Below are positions 63,868 to 64,000 of a DNA stretch of 64,000 nucleotides, piece by piece. Within the stretch, counting starts at the first letter, position 1. Each line of letters opens with the position of its first letter. The notes beneath the pieces were generated by a model. It was not told the DNA's origin and did no database searches. It worked only from the letters and a program-made list of their open reading frames with translations. The position numbers were made by a program, and so were the translations under genes. This DNA is from Sabulicella glaciei (GTDB lineage: Bacteria; Pseudomonadota; Alphaproteobacteria; Acetobacterales; Acetobacteraceae): NCBI RefSeq assembly GCF_026183895.1, contig NZ_JAPFQI010000001.1, forward strand, positions 339,510-403,509. Reading direction: 5' to 3'.

Positions 63868-64000
63868 CTAGATCGGAACCGGCGCGGCGCGCACCATCCG
63901 CGTCAGCGCCGCGCAGCCGCCCAGCCCGACCAGGGCGATCAGCGCCGGCAGGCCCCAGCCCGGCAGGGTCTCCAGCGCCACTCCCGCAAGGGGCGCGCCA
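63868..64000 (-). CDS. C-terminus of a membrane protein, likely MFS (5' part outside)
   Basis: The minus frame is open from the window edge to a TAG at 63868. The 43 residues read GAPLAGVALETLPGWGLPAL and end ...RMVRAAPVPI, with one hydrophobic helix. The GxPLAGxxLxxxxGWxxxF-like pattern is usual in the last helices of MFS exporters. Gene identity cannot be settled from this piece. Confidence 0.5.
   Translation of the reverse strand, partial: GAPLAGVALETLPGWGLPALIALVGLGGCAALTRMVRAAPVPI

Overview
The window is GC-rich chromosomal DNA from an alphaproteobacterium. The housekeeping genes (guaB, an RsmB-like methylase and guaA close together), the polyhydroxyalkanoate (PHA) genes, the fused TAXI-type TRAP permease and the Flp/Tad pilus locus together suggest Rhodospirillales, most likely Acetobacteraceae (Roseomonas-like). 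This placement is inferred from gene content only; no rRNA is present.

Layout. (1) 1-3306, minus strand: the edge of a contractile injection system operon with sheath, tube, a baseplate-type protein and a cut-off Pro/Ala-rich protein; the rest lies left of the window. (2) 3718-7247: an MFS permease coupled to a small basic protein, divergent from a winged-helix/alpha-beta-hydrolase fusion, then a cupin. (3) 7325-11436: a DUF2339/DUF3999 membrane protein pair. (4) 11437-12657: a graveyard with an IS5-type transposase fragment and a frameshifted amidohydrolase tail. (5) 12658-14925: a large zinc metallopeptidase. (6) 15536-28630: tRNA-Gln, a Ppx/GppA phosphatase, rlmE, guaB, methyltransferases, an RsmB-like methylase, a GNAT, guaA, a hybrid histidine kinase and an M20 peptidase. 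(7) 28631-33104: class I ribonucleotide reductase nrdA/nrdB behind candidate NrdR boxes, an SCO protein and a small conserved protein. (8) 33259-40663: modABC with a possible ModE site, divergent ilvD, a TrmN6-like methylase with a DUF2007 protein, a polyprenyl diphosphate synthase and a leaderless ModA-like protein. (9) 40660-46403: a phospholipase D/cardiolipin synthase, a PQQ-type sugar dehydrogenase and a TAXI-TRAP transporter. (10) 46384-57154: a complete Tad pilus locus, with TadE/TadE/TadG-like genes divergent from flp-cpaABCDEF-tadBCD. (11) 57221-59804: a tightly overlapping operon of two deacetylase-fold enzymes and a CitE-like lyase. (12) 59830-63106: a PHA block of thiolase, PhaC-like synthase, PhaE-like partner and divergent phaR. 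A DUF5872-DUF3140 protein and the tail of a membrane protein end the window.

Functionally the window joins nucleotide metabolism (guaA, guaB, nrdA, nrdB), carbon storage (thiolase, PhaC, PhaR), molybdate and carboxylate uptake, and two surface machines (Tad pilus and contractile injection system). The most notable items are the partial injection system, the 755-residue metallopeptidase, the ribonucleotide reductase without an ATP-cone and its candidate NrdR boxes, the hairpin behind the pilin gene, and the decayed region at 11.4-12.7 kb.
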